64,000 nt of DNA from Carya illinoinensis (GCF_018687715.1 NC_056762.1:38644864-38708863); one strand, 5' to 3'; shown: positions 36,601 through 49,599, numbered from the stretch's first letter. Made by a program: numbers and translations. Notes: generated from the letters alone by a model not told the origin.

Positions 36601-37022
36601 GCCATAAAGTTAGGACCAACGAGTTTCTCAGTAACAGGTTGAAAGGTGGCATGAAGGTTTGGATTGGGGTGGGCCAAGTTGCTGGAAGTAGAAGACATTA
36701 GGAAGTTGTGGATAGGTGCAGAAGCTTGAATGAAAAGTAAGGATTAGGTGTTAGCCATGCGACTGGCTGATACCATGTAAGATAAGAGAAAGTAAATCAT
36801 ACACAAATAGACTGACTGTATTGAAATAGGTTCGATGCCTTGCCTATTGAAAGACTCGTATATTTATAGAGTTGTAACTACAAAAGAATTCCTACAAGGA
36901 TATCCAACAGATAATCTCAAGAGATATTACAATTCAAATTTCAAGTATTCAAAATTATGTTTTGATGTTGCTGCATATTCGACAACTGATCTGATCCTGC
37001 TAAATAATCAGTGATGCTAACA
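33658..37022 (-). mobile_element. Copia retrotransposon with both LTRs, internally deleted
   Basis: LTRs of about 250 bp lie at 33658-33908 (3') and 36776-37022 (5'). On the minus strand they run TGTTAGCATCA to CTTACA. A primer site TGGTATCAG follows the 5' LTR directly (minus, about 36767-36775). A polypurine GCAAGGGGG lies next to the 3' LTR (about 33909-33917). The LTRs differ by several percent plus a small indel. A clean target duplication was not found. Confidence 0.85.
34007..36698 (-). pseudogene. Copia gag-pol, reverse transcriptase core deleted
   Basis: In order on minus: gag N-terminus with LVGPNFMAWSMQFMVFL (36698-36324); gag middle (36327-35912); knuckle relic and protease with IWYADSGANAHI (35836-35645, catalytic DSG present); GAG-pre-integrase HSRLGHPSE with CECCPLGKAR; integrase with LVHLDVW and FQTDNGGEF (35648-34902). 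A frame change follows, with only WADSFLRSS from the integrase end. The sequence then jumps at about 34790 to the end of RT and the RNase H region (GLSKYRMIVGALQY, RPDISYVV, CDSDWAG). The tail is [20 protein letters not shown] (34207-34007). The YVDD-bearing core is missing. Confidence 0.88.
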
Positions 37023-38062
37023 CTAGACTCCACAAACCCAACACCAAGCAGTTGGCTCGACATTCCTATTCATGGCCACCGCAAGAGTTAGACCCAAGGC
37101 GTCAACATGAATACGAGGTTGGGGCAGCCAAAAGATGAATGAGGAAGAAGAATAGAAGGATGAAGGCCACAAAGGAACAGAAGGAGATTTTGGATTTTTA
37201 ATGTTTATGACTTTCTATATGTACTATACGAAAAATGAGCACTTGTGTTGATTATTTCAAATGAGAATGACTATTTACAACAAATAGTCATTTTTTCAGG
37301 AAACAGCTAGCGACAAATAGTCATTTTTACAGGAAACAGTCTCTTGATTTTTAATGTTTTTTAATTTCTGTTCTTCTTTCCACTAATTTTGATTAATGAT
37401 TATATATATATATATAAGGTGGTTGGTAGTTGAAGTTTTTGCCGATCCCTTCCTTTCAAGCTCTTTCTTTTTCTATTTTTGTTATGTTTTCCTCATAAAT
37501 TAAATATACACTAATTTTTATAGACACATAGTATTGGCAATGGTTTATGCATATTCATATTTGCATAATATCCCTCTAAATTGGTCTACATTGGATTATG
37601 AATCTTTAAAATTTTGCATAGCTATGAATAGTATTTTTTCAAGTTTGAATAAACATAATTCACTCTTCAAGCAGTATTTTACTATTTTTTCTCTCTTACA
37701 CATTAAAATCAATTTTGTAAAATTTGTATTAAGATGATTTTGATATATTAAATTTATATTAAGTTGATTATACAAAGTTTTTTTTTTAGTATATATTAAT
37801 ATTTATTGATAGAAGTGGTCACTTTGATATATAAAATTGGTAATATTTAGATATATGGAATTGGTATTTTTTAACACATTGTGCTAATTGTAAAATATAT
37901 AAAAATAATAATTTTAAGAAAAATTAATAATAATATTTTATTATTATTTGGTTCAAAAATGCATAATCCAATGTGAGAATTTTTCTTTATATGCAAAATC
38001 AATCCTCAAAAGATGTGATTTTGAAGATGCCTATAGAAAAACCAACGCTAGTACTCTACAAT
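37023..38062. other. AT-rich intergenic DNA
   Basis: Begins with a short, more GC-rich stretch (37023-37190) that may be the other half of the sequence into which the Copia element inserted. The rest is AT-rich with no recognisable gene. Confidence 0.45.
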
Positions 38063-38669
38063 TAGGGGTGAAGATGGGTAGGTCCGGTCTGAGGAGATGA
38101 CGGATTAAAATTTTTAGTCCATCATTTTTCCCTGACCGGACCGGACCAAACATCCCTAGGAACTAGACTGGTCCGGTCGGTCCATTCAGTCCAGCCCAAT
38201 TTTTTTTGCTTCATTTTTTTGAAAAAATCGATTAATAAAAGAAATTTATTTAAAATACCAAATTAAAATTAAGTGACTTATTAATGTGAACTATGTAACT
38301 AACTCAATAAAAAAATATTTTATATGGTCAATGATAATAAATTAGATGAGAATTATATTATTAATTTATATAACTACTATGTAATTAGTTAATTGATAGA
38401 ATATTAATTTGTTAATCACATATTTAAAATTTTATATTGTTTATAGTGATAGGTTAGATGAAAATTACATAATAAATTGTACAATTATTATAAAAATAAT
38501 ATACATAATATTTTTTATTTTTATTTTTCATTATGTTCGGAGTGGAAAAACTCTGGACCGAGACCGAACCGAAACTTTTCGGTCCTCTAAAACATGGAAT
38601 GAGACCGACCGGTCTCAATCTCGATCCAGACCGAAATGACCTGTCCGGACAGACCATTTCTCACCCCTA
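38063..38669. mobile_element. CGGTCC-type non-autonomous hAT
   Basis: Perfect terminal inverted repeats TAGGGGTGA / TCACCCCTA. Subterminal GGTCCGGTC and CGGTC motifs at both ends with an AT-rich centre. Flanking octamers TCTACAAT and ATTACAAT agree at six of eight positions. About 607 bp, no transposase. Confidence 0.8.
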
Positions 38670-40678
38670 ATTACAATAATTAGATTTTTTTTTTTATTTA
38701 AGCTATTTTTGAAAAAAAAAAAAAAAAAGTGCATAAAGGATATGCATCTTATAAGGATTTTGATTGGTAAATATGTAATGAATTGTTGTTTGGCCAATCT
38801 TCTCTCCTTTTTTTTTTTTTTGGTTAGTTTCTTCTCCACTCTCTTTCACTCTTACCTTTTACCTCTCACCTCCTAACCGAAAACCCAACCCCTCAGCCTA
38901 AGACCTTAACAGCTGCAACTCCACCCCTCCCCTTTTTGCAATCAACCGCATCCTCTCATCTCTCCCGTGTTCCTTTTTTCACCCGCAATTTCCCTTACAT
39001 TTCTTCACTTCCCTTGATACTTTGAAGGCTACAATCAAAGCGCTTAATTCGCCCACTATTCACACACCTCCCCCACTGAAACAACTATCCTTCCTTCAAC
39101 CCTTACTAATTGTCATCTTCCCTGCTTCTTTGAACCCTCTATTGTCTCTCTTTGCTAGGACTTTCAAGCTTCTCATACATACCTATGACGTGAAACTAGA
39201 AGCCAATGGCAACTATCTTAACTTGGTTTTCTACATAACACTATATTATGCCCTTATAATTTGGATTGTCTAAATAATCGCTTTATTGGCTTGGGACATC
39301 AGAGGGACATACCCTCTAGTCTTCAAAAACCCTTTCGAGTTGTAGGGATGAGGAGCCCATGACTAACTTGGGATACTGAGAGGATGTGCCCCCAACACTA
39401 ATCTTCATAAATCCTTGCGGTTTGCAATCGACTTGGGATGATGTGGATGCACTCCTTAGCTCCAATCTTCATAAATCCTTGCGAGTCGAGAGGATGTGGC
39501 GTCTGCATATTGAGAAATTCACCTCAAACTCAATGCGATAGTTGGCGTGATAGTTTTTCAGGCCATGGTCCGGCACCCAAGTACTATGGGTGAATAGTAA
39601 CAGACGAAATTGGCCACCAGAGTCAAGAACTAGCCAAAACCAATGGAGAACTGTTCGACTAGTGGTCAAAAATCTTAGAAACAGACATCGGTCTATTGGT
39701 TCCAGTTTGAACCATGCTCAAACCATTTAACTGAAAGATATAATATATATATATATATAAACAAAGCCATTTAGCTTAAGTCAGTTAATGGTATCATTTT
39801 ATAACTACATTTTAGAAAAAAATAATAAGAAGAGATGTCATTTTGTTTAATACACCAAATAACATCATTTTATGTTAGGGCTTCATAACCCAGACCCCCT
39901 CCCCTCCCTCTTATTCATCAATGATTCTCTCTCCTATCTCACGTTGTCTCATCTCTCACTGCATTAGTGCATCATGCCTCACTGCCTTTCTCCTCTCTCA
40001 AACCACTCAACCTCTCCCTTTGCTAGCACCTATTCAGACCAGCCATCCAAGCTCTCACTCATCTCTTCTCCGTTCACCTCTGTCTATGAGTCCACCGATC
40101 TCCCTTTGATCTGTCGAAGCTCTCTCAGTCTATTCTTGGTCCCTTCTCACTGGTGGCCCACCGATGATCATTTATCCCTACATCTCACCTAAAATCGATT
40201 TCTCATCACCCCTACAATGATTTCACACAATTGGTAACATATAATATATATGAGACTCAGTTTAGATGTTGTTTTGATGTTTGATAATTAATTTTCCTAT
40301 TATTTGATGTTTAACTTGTTTATCTGTGTATGTAGCATTGTAGAATTTTTGGAGCACATGTTTGAGACTGTGAACAGTAATCCGAGAGTTATTTCCCACT
40401 ATGAGTGTGCTATATGCTTGATTTAGCATTTTTTTTTTTTTGCATGAAAAAATTTATAATTATTAATTTATTATGTTCTAATTGTGTTGTGAAATTGTTT
40501 TGATGTAAATTATGGAAAGATGAGTAAACTAAAATTTAGATTAGAGTCTTAGACTTGTGATATTGCCATGTTGCAAAGTAGCTACTGTGTAATTGTGTTA
40601 TGCGGTATTTTGTTTTGTTTTCTTCTTTGTTCTTTTAGTTTTTGCATTTTGTAATTATTTACGTAATTAACATGTTAG
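38670..40678. other. Intergenic DNA, possibly the 5' part of a decayed hAT
   Basis: Two pyrimidine-rich stretches (38810-39150 and 39890-40200) look like 5'-UTR sequence but lead to no recognisable protein. 39290-39570 resembles 24590-24740 (both contain GATGTGGC followed by a GCGTGAT-TTTCAGG-like stretch). The rest is AT-rich and runs into the transposase remnant. Confidence 0.4.
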
Positions 40679-41200
40679 ATGGACTCCTTGTCTACAACAA
40701 TTAATGTTGATTCAAATGAACTGACCATTAACTTGGGAGATGATTTGAGAGATACCCAAACATCAGGATCCCTGAGTGCCCCTACCAGTACTAATTGTCC
40801 ACTTCCTAAGAAACAGAAGAGTATAGATCTGTCAGTTGTTTGTGACCATTTTATGAAGATGGAGGGTTTTCCTATAGATTAACCTAAGGTTAAGTGTAAT
40901 TATTGTGGCTAGATATATGCTTGCAACTCAAAGAGGATCAAATCTTCAACCTTGTAAAACCATTTGCCTTCATGTCTTATAAATCCTCATAAACATGGGC
41001 CTTTGGATAGGAAACAAAAACCATTAACGGGTGAGGCAACACCCAAGGAGGGAGTTGGAGATAGTGTTGGTAATACGATGAGGAATTATAACTTACAAGT
41101 CTAGTGAAGTAATTGTGAGGTTATCTATTGGCAAGATGGTAATTACACATGAGTTTCCATTTACAATTGTTTAAAAAGTCTTGGAAGTCACATATCTTGG
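40679..41200 (+). pseudogene. hAT transposase N-terminal remnant (BED finger)
   Basis: ATG 40680 opens MDSLSTTINVDSNELTINL. It is followed by a BED-like segment with VVCDHFMKMEGFPID, then after a stop KVKCNYCG, a second stop, IYACNSKR and NHLPSCL. Weak later similarity at about 41120-41180 (ITHEFPF). The rest of the protein is absent. Distinct from the hAT at 14127. Confidence 0.6.
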
Positions 41201-41661
41201 CTCTCAAAGATCTTGAATCAATCTCTAATAGAAGTTAGTTGAATACGTCGGATGTCGTAAAAGAAATTGCTGGCAACTCACGAAAGAAACAAATCCCCTT
41301 TTACCAATTGCAAAATAAAATATAATTAAAGGGATGGAGGTTCTGATAGTAGAATTCCTATATGAACATTACAATACAAAATGTATGCTCATAAAAACCT
41401 TTGTTTACTATAAAACCACGTCAATTAGCAACAAAATAAGAAGAAAAGGAATTTCCAAACTAAGCATTTATTCATAGGCCAATAATTGCACAAATTTGGA
41501 TACAGGAAAGTGAAAATAAAAGCTTCTTTGCACCAGAACTATAGAGTATAGGAAGTGAAAACCATCACAACCTCATTGGTTATTGTGCATATGGAGGCTT
41601 CATACATTATACTGGTATGTAGGTATGCAAAGCAACTAAGTATATTCCTTGCATTGTACAA
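41201..41661. other. 3' flank of CYP706 copy 3
   Basis: No gene recognised. Presumably includes the 3' UTR of the minus-strand P450. Confidence 0.4.
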
Positions 41662-43415
41662 TTATGTGTAGAGCTCAAGCTTGGATAACCTTGGAGTTGG
41701 AATTGCAACTGTTGGACTCTTCTTCTTGGTAATGATACCAAAAGTGTCTGAAATATCAATCTCTGAACCTTGTGGCAATTTCCATTCAAACGAGTGCAAA
41801 ATTGAAGCCAGGATGTATTTAAGTGTCCTATCCCCTAGTGTAAGACCTGCACATATTCTTCTCCCTGACCCAAATGGTATATACTTAAAATTATTGCCCG
41901 AAAAATCTAATGTACCACAACCATCATTTAGAAACCTCTCGGGTTTAAATTCCAATGGATTTTCCCAATACTTTGGGTCCCTTTGTATAGCCCAAGCATT
42001 CACGAAAATATTAGAACCTTTGGGCACATGGTACCCTCCAATGATGCTAGATTTGCTTGGACTACGAGGTATTAGGAAAGGAAGAGGTGGGTGCAGACGA
42101 AACGTCTCTTTAATTACAGCATCTAAATAACGTAATTTGGGCAAATGAGATTCTTCGACTAATTTATCCATCCCCACTATTTCTATTAATTCTTCTTGGA
42201 CTTTTCTCATCACCTCTGAATGTTTCATCAGCCTTGCCATCACCCATTCTGACGTGGTTGTTGTGGTGTCGGATCCAGCAATCACTACGTCCTAATAAAA
42301 CACAAGTAAGGTGATTAGCTGAATAGAAAATTGATAAAAAAAATAAAAGAAAAATAAAATTTGATTAATGTCTAGGAATTAGCTAAAGATATAAATAGCC
42401 AACTCGACCCCTTCAGTTCGACTCGAAAGTAATGATACACAAAAGTAGAAAAGTGGACACATATACATACAAAAAGCACGGCCTTGAGTTGGATCATGCT
42501 AATCGAATCTGCACCAGTGTTCTGCTCTCTTATTTCCAAGAGAACTTGCAAAAAGTCTTTTTGTCTTGTCATTGTCTTCCCCTCTTCTTTGGCCTTAGCC
42601 AAACTCTTGATCGCTTTGTCAATGACATAATCAAGTACTTGATCAACATTTTTGGAAATCTCTTTTGCTTCCCTTGCAATCCCTTGTAAATCAAAATTTG
42701 CTAAGGTGGGGAAAAGGTCTGAAACATTTGGTTTTCCGACTATCAACATTAAATTTGAAAACATAGTCTTAAACTCAGCTCCAAACTTAGCCCCTTCCTC
42801 TCCTTGTAGTGTGCCGCCCCACAACATGTTCATGATGGCATTCATTACTGTCACAAACACTAGTTCTCCTACATCTACGGGGGTACCTGTTTTGTCATAC
42901 ACATTTCTAATGGCAATCCTTACCTCTTCTCTTCGTAAAGCGAATGTAGAATCAAGATTTGATGGACTAAGCATCTCTCTCACAAAAATCTTTCGCAACA
43001 TCTTCCAATCATGACCATTTGGGGAAAAAGCAATATCAACTCCCCCATATGTGACTGCAAGTGTAGCTCTGTTCACATCACGGTTGGAAAATATTGCATC
43101 TTGGTCACGAACAACTTCTTTCACTAGTGAGGGTGAGCTAATCACAATACACAATTTATTTGCAAGCCAAACCTTATAAATGGGGCCATAGATCCCACCC
43201 AATTGCTCAAATTTCGTATGAAGTTCAGTACCTATAAACGGAAGGTATCCGACTATTGGCAAGCCACGGGGACCTGGTGGCAGTGGAGGTACTGCAACCT
43301 TTTTTTGTTTCTTAATGGCCCATAGTAACCATAATACTGCAAATATACCGATCGAAACAGTGAGACTTGAGCTTGAAAGTCTCTCATCACCAGCATAAGA
43401 TCTCCAACAACCCAT
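41662..43415 (-). CDS. Cytochrome P450, CYP706 family, copy 3 (complete, two exons)
   Basis: Exon 1 is 43415-42471, exon 2 is 42291-41662, with a 179-bp phase-0 intron (donor GTATGT, acceptor ATTAG), giving about 524 residues. The start is MGCWRSYAGDERL; upstream in-frame codons offer only TTG. Anchor helix about residues 16-35, hinge PPLPPGPRGLP, WKMLRK, I-helix AGSDTTTT, ETFR, FKPERF, heme loop FGSGRRICAG. CYP706 signatures FSNRD, TYGGVDIA, MNMLWGG and NVSDLFP are present. It is clearly more diverged from copies 1 and 2 than they are from each other. All canonical motifs are kept, so it is probably functional. Confidence 0.93.
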
Positions 43416-43596
43416 CGCAGAAGCTGCATTCAAATGTAAGGTGATGTGAAAAAAAAGGTTCAAAATCAGGAATACTACTTATGTTATGTGAGTTGGGTTA
43501 AAGCATGGCTTGGAAGGTAAGGAGGAAGATAAAATGAGACTTATCGGTTTTAAGCATAGATATTTCGTTGTTGAAAAGTTTAGATTTTTAAAGAGA

Positions 43597-43603
43597 TTTT
43601 ATA
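43597..43603 (-). promoter_or_regulatory. Candidate TATA box of CYP706 copy 3
   Basis: TATAAAA on the minus strand, about 185 bp upstream of ATG 43415. The surrounding sequence is not conserved with copies 1 and 2. Confidence 0.3.
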
Positions 43604-44502
43604 AAAATAATTTTAAAAATTTATTGTGATTAAATTTAATATGTTAGATTTACTTCATAAAAAGAATATTTTACAATTTTATTTACCACAATAGCTAATA
43701 AGATTTCTTTGTATTTCAAATATTTATTTTTTTCAAATTGTATGCTTTACTGTTCATTGAATAATAAAACTTACGGTGGTTTGGGCTTTCCTAACTTGAA
43801 AAATCCCTGTAATACCATATTTTAATATTTCTCTCTCAAATTCTCTCTCTTAATTTACTTACAGCCTTTTTCAAATTTTCGTTATAACCTGGGCTACCTT
43901 TACATGATTAATGTAATTTTTTTTAATGAACTCTGAGATATTTTGCATGTTCATTAGGGCTGGACTAGGAGTGATAATAATGGTCTATTGGGCCGAGTTC
44001 GTGTTTACTCAAATCCTTTTTCTTTTTTTTTTCAATCTTTTAAACTATATATTGTTTAATTATACAGATTTTGGAAGTTAAGAAAGTTGTCACCAAATTA
44101 ATTGATATATTTGTGAATTGTATCTAAATAGCTAGAGTATCTAATAGAGTTAGCTCATTATAACGAAATCTTGTTACAATAAGCATTAAAGCTCCGTTTG
44201 AATATTAAGAATATTCTAGATGATTTATGAATAGTAATAAATAGTAAAATAATATGAGAATATCTTAAAATTAACAGTTATGTTCACCAACAGACACTAA
44301 GTCTTTACTCTAATGTCGATTTACAAGTCATGTTAAAGATTTCCGACCATATAGCTAATACTTTTGTCAGCATATCTTTGAACTTGTTAGAAAGAGACTG
44401 CTCGAGTGTGAAATGGATTTTGGGGGCCATAGATACTGTGAAAGAGCAGTAATATAATAGAGCCATGATCATGTGATGCTTTTGGTGGGATATATATACA
44501 GA
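43604..44502. other. Upstream region of CYP706 copy 3
   Basis: 43604-44040 is diverged from the other units. From about 44090 it matches unit B 28150-28550 (GTATCTAA-AGCTAGAG, AAGCATTAAAGC, CAACAGAC). No gene. Confidence 0.55.
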
Positions 44503-44519
44503 CACACACACACACACAC

Positions 44520-44576
<57 letters not shown>
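44503..44576. repeat. (CA)n(GA)n compound microsatellite, unit C
   Basis: About 8 CA units followed by about 28 GA units, at the place equivalent to 28553-28629. Confidence 0.95.
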
Positions 44577-44578
<2 letters not shown>

Positions 44579-44749
44579 TGCTACTCAATATCCACACACA
44601 AAACATGACTAATATGTGATTTATCATTTTTGTTATTCTATTTAAATACACATGTTTATACATCAACATGTATGTGTTTAAATAGAAGAGTAAAAATGAA
44701 AAATTACATGTTAGTATGTGGTGTAGGACATGACGAATAGAATTTTTCA
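44574..44749. mobile_element. Foldback MITE, unit C copy
   Basis: Same element as 1553-1726 and 28629-28798. Right end TGACGAATAGAATTTTT. Confidence 0.6.
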
Positions 44750-47063
44750 AATTTTTCGAATATATACTAAGCAAATGTTTTACTGTTCATCAAACTATTC
44801 ACATATTTTTATCGTTAGTAGATGTGAAAAGATATTGGAAGGCCACGATATTGGAGTATTATAAATGAGGATACAAAACGTAAACCGTACAATAACATAA
44901 GAAAACAAGCAAAAAGATATATAATGAGATTTGAGGAAATATATAGTTTTCGAATTGATAAATGAAGAGACTTACAAGTTGGAACTTTGGATGAATGTCA
45001 CGTACAACTTCTTTGAGATCAAGAGTGTTACAAATTTAGAGATCAAGTTTTTAGTATTCTGCTGTAGTTCTCATGTTTGAGCACACCTTCTTATATAGAG
45101 CCAGAAGTCTTGAATTATTTGCTTCCCCGTCTACTTTCTCCTTAACTAAGTTCATGGTTGGCAACTTGGCAAGTTATAATCCCTCCAAAGTCAAATTATT
45201 TTTTGAGTCAAAGATATTGCTTTCAATACATGTGAGAGTTTTTGTCTGTGCTTGGAATTGTTGCATAAATTCATTCTCTTTTCGTGGTTTGATGTCCTGA
45301 TATTATTCGGTTGGCAACTTGGCAAGTTGTTGCATAAATGATTTTGGAATATAATTCAAGGGCCGATTGAAATCACAGTGGATAATTTCGATCCACGTGA
45401 ATGGAAAAACTTGGTAGCATGAGCGAAGCCGATTAAAATATTGTGGACTGGAATTTTGACTACTAGGGCCGCCGTTGACGAAGTGCCAAAATTACATAAA
45501 AAAATGATTTGAAAATCCAAAAATGATTTGAAACTCAAAGAGATACTTGAGCATACTAGCTAGCCGACACTAATTTGGACAGTGACGAATCCAGATATTT
45601 ATCTTTGGAGGGCGGATTATTATCAAAATGATAAAGAATTTGTTTATATATATATATATTTTCATAATAGATTGTGATATATATAAATATACAAAAAAGA
45701 TATTATCAACATATCTATCAATTAGAGACATATGACATAGATTTATATATAGTAGTTTTCATTCTTTAACAAAAAAATAAAATAAAATATTTATCATTAA
45801 CTAGATGGAGCTAGAATTTTTAAAAGAACAAGAAAAAGAAAAAAAGAAAAGAAAAGTCATGCATAAAAGAATTGTAATTTATTTATTTTATGTTATTGTT
45901 TTACTATTAAATAATTGCATGGTTGAGCTTTGATGTTGTACTGTTCAGATATTTTATTTTATTCTTTTATTAATAATTAATAAAGTGATTATTAGTAAAA
46001 TAGTTTATTTTTTATTATTTAAAAAAAACAATTATAGTAGTGATAAATTTGAGAGAATAAACTCATATAGCTGAGTAGATTCAGCCTTAAAAATTTCAAA
46101 CTCGTAATAGTTGATGTTGGTGGAATTCGGCCTCCAAGGTCAAAATTCTGAATTCCTTCTTCCCCACGTGGACTGATTTTCGTGGAATTCACCTGAAAGC
46201 CGAGTTCATTGAATGATCTAATGCGATTGAGAATTTAATGTAACTGTACGTAGTTTGGCATCCACGCAGACGTAATTAGTTTAACATATATTATTGGCCG
46301 GGCCTTATGCACACACAGTAACATCTGTAACAAGAGAGGGAGGAAAAAAAAAAAAAAACACTACTTTTTTTTAGAATCGATGGATATATCACACCACGAA
46401 CATAATAAAAGAAGCCTCATAAAGAAAAATAATTTGTTCATCTGTTTGGATTTCTCGAATTTTTAATATATTTCAATATCGATAAACAATATAATAAATC
46501 CAATTTCATTAATTGGTTTTCTCCCAAAAAAAACAATACGCTAATATATACTTTATGAATGTTGAATACTGTGGCCATTGCTTATCCTAACCAATTTGAT
46601 AGTTTCTTAGTAGATTCCAACATGACGATTTTTTAAATGTGGCTTCGGGTATTCTTTTATCATTTTGTCTAAGAGAAATAATTCCTCTAACATGAATATC
46701 ATTTAAGAAAATTAATCGCAATTAAGGAACAAATCACCCAAGATCAAAATACTTTTATGAATGGAAAATCATTATTGTACAACCTATTTATAATTAGAGA
46801 AATGTTTAATTAACACACGCATATCAAAAAAATAATGCCGTATATTAGATTATAAATTTCTTTTTAGAACATAAATCTAATGTATCAAATATAGTTATAT
46901 CAATTTATAAATTAATTTGTAAAACCTTCTTGTAATTTATCTAAAACTAAGTTTTGTCCCACCAGTTGATGGAGTGGAGTTGCAACATATCGGGACTTCC
47001 AATGATCTAGAGTTCATGAAAGAGAAATGTAAATTCCAAACTAATGTAGCCTAATATAGTATA

Positions 47064-47545
47064 TAGGAGTGTAAGTTGGCCGGTCTGGAGTCGACGGATT
47101 CATTAAAACTGGATCAGAGCGAACTCTAGACCAGTCAGTCTTGGTCCCAAAAATTGTAGACCAAAACCATTTAGTCCAGACTCGGGATTTATAAATTTTG
47201 GATCGGAATAGACCGGACCAAATTCCTATATATTTTAAAAATATTTTTAATAATTTAATATGTTATTTTTATATAGTAATTATATAAACTAATGATATAT
47301 TTTTCATTTAATTTATTATTATTGACTATATAAGATATTTTTTAATGAGTTAGTTACATAATGTACATTAATAGTTTTCTTAATTTTAATTTAGTAATTT
47401 AAATAAATTTTTTTGATAAATTTCTTTGTAAAAAAGAAGAACGAAATAAAAAATAATTAGACTTGACTATACGGACCGACCGATAGCTACCGGTCCGGTT
47501 CATTCTGATTTTTCCAAGACTAGACTGGACCAATTTAAATCCCTA
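47064..47545. mobile_element. CGGTCC-type non-autonomous hAT, unit C copy
   Basis: Starts TAGGAGTGTAAGTTGGCCGG and ends near AAATCCCTA. Same position within the unit as 22546 and 30285, so insertion predates the duplications. Confidence 0.7.
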
Positions 47546-47589
47546 ATAGCTAATATGTTAGATTATAAAACTAATTTAATTATAATACA

Positions 47590-47800
47590 TATTTAGACCT
47601 CTTTTGGAGTCAGAAAGTGTTTCATTTTATACCATCATTAAAATTTTTTTAAATTTTTATATAAAATATAATAAATAATTTAAGATTTTTAAATCTCAAT
47701 TTAACTTTATCAAATCTTAAAATAATAATAATATTAAAAAATAATATTTTATAAAATTTCTAACTTTTATTATCTTATCTTAAAATTCAAATCATCCCTT
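47590..47800. mobile_element. AT-rich MITE, unit C
   Basis: Counterpart of 30823-31035 in unit B: the same AATAATAATATTAAAAAAT-like core and similar flanks. Confidence 0.5.
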
Positions 47801-48853
47801 AATGTATGGTATAAAATTAGATTAATTTATAAATATATTTTGATGCGGTAGTTAATAGTCTTCGTCCAGCAACGTGGAGGCCACTCGACTTGACCACTAG
47901 GTTACGGAGGGCCATAATAAGATTAGTTGTATTGACTTGACCACTCCACTTAGTACTATATACTAAAGAAGACAATATTTCTCGTATGATTTTCTTTTTG
48001 TTTGTGCACATTTTTCTCTGTAATGATGTATTCACTCCGTCTTCGACGACCGCCCTCGAAACAAATCCAATCCAAAATGGCCTACGAGATTTCTTATCAA
48101 AATTTTTTGCTGACAGTGCAAATTTCACTTTACTTTACTGTTTTTTTTTTTTTAATTTTTAAACTTTTTATTAAGAATTCACAAAGTTATTAAAAAAATG
48201 TTTCTTATTCATTAAGTAAAAGGAAAAAAGAAAAAAAATAAACACAATTAGGTTGACATCATCAGTATTAGGAACTTCTCGATAGACATATCATTTTCCG
48301 GAAAAAGAAAAAGAAAAAAAAAAAAACCCCAATATTTCAATCGGCTTCGCACATCAAGCTGCGGATTTTTACTTTTTGCCAGTCACGGGGATTGAGTTTC
48401 TCCACTACGTCATTATCCCTATTATTATTATTATTATTATTTTTACATTTAGTTGTCAGGATAGTATTTAATAATGAAAAGTTCTACACATATAATCAAT
48501 ATACAATTCAGTTAATCATATTTTATTTTCATTTCTAATGTGGACCACCTCCTGCTCACTATGTTTTCTAAGCATGCATTCAATCTAGTCCTCAATTTAA
48601 TTTAATATTACACACGTTGGATTTTTTTTAATATTATTAGATAAAAACAGTTAAGAAGGGATATCGAGGTGGCCGCAGTCTGCAAGTACTCCCTAAAGTC
48701 ATGTACTTGGATTATTTATTAAGAAGATTTCGACCAAGAAGTAACGGTCAGGGAAGATAAACGAATGCATGCATTCGTGTCATTTTTTTGTAAGACCATG
48801 CTATATTATATACAAGCTACTAAGCTAGCTTTCTGTACAAGACAGAATTTTCG

Positions 48854-49150
48854 ATGGCAGAGAAACCACTCTGGCCAGTCTCTGTGAGGAAGATGGAAAA
48901 ATTATCACTTGGCGACGGTGCAGTACTCTCGTCTCAGCACATCAGCACATTGAAAAAATACAACGTTCAAACCACGAACAAAGAATTTATGCAACAACTG
49001 ATTAAAAAAATACATGGTTTGAATCATGTGGTACTTTTTGTCTGTGCTGAGAGGAGTTGTGTAAATTCTTTATTCGTATGTGGTTTGAATATTCATCTTC
49101 ATGTGCTGATGTGCGGAGGCGAGATGCATGCACCACCGGCCGCCACGTGA
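48854..49150 (+). CDS. Uncharacterised 98-codon ORF, first copy
   Basis: Starts MAEKPLWPVSVRKMEKLSL and ends GGEMHAPPAAT with TGA. I do not recognise the family. No signal peptide or clear membrane helix, though HVVLFVCAERSCV and LFVCGLNIHLHVLMC are hydrophobic and Cys-rich. An identical copy lies at 57586-57882 and a broken one at 31739. The 3' half aligns with DNA at 2170-2290 and 45230-45290 that is not open in the same frame, which argues against a conserved protein. The start context (TTTTCGATGGC) is acceptable. Could be a pseudo-exon or chance ORF. Confidence 0.3.
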   Translation: MAEKPLWPVSVRKMEKLSLGDGAVLSSQHISTLKKYNVQTTNKEFMQQLIKKIHGLNHVVLFVCAERSCVNSLFVCGLNIHLHVLMCGGEMHAPPAAT

Positions 49151-49599
49151 TAATTTCTCTAACATCCTAAATCCTCGTAAAATAATTTATAATTCTCTGC
49201 AGCCTTCATTCTCTTTCAAATAACTTTAAAATAAGAACAATATTACATACAATATCTATTTAGAGATTATAATATAGATATAAGTAATTTTATTTTTAAA
49301 ATTATTAAAATATTTATCTTAAAATAATATTTTTTTTCTTTTAATAAAAATTTACACATACAAACTCTATTTAATTATTACAAATAGAATTACTCTTAAA
49401 ATAAAGTAACTGGATGAAAAAATAGTAGGAATCATAATTAATAATTATGACAGTGGAGAAATCAATCCACATGAATGGAAAAAGTACAGATTCGTATTTC
49501 GTAGCATGCGCGAGACCGATTGAAATGTTGGGGTACGTATGTTTAAATTAATACTGGAATATTAAATTGTACGCGCGTAAGTTGGATTGGAATACAGAA

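Noticed and set aside
39022..39273. Plus-strand 83-codon frame after a pyrimidine-rich stretch
   Set aside because: Low-complexity Pro/Leu content with no recognisable domain and no continuation by splicing.
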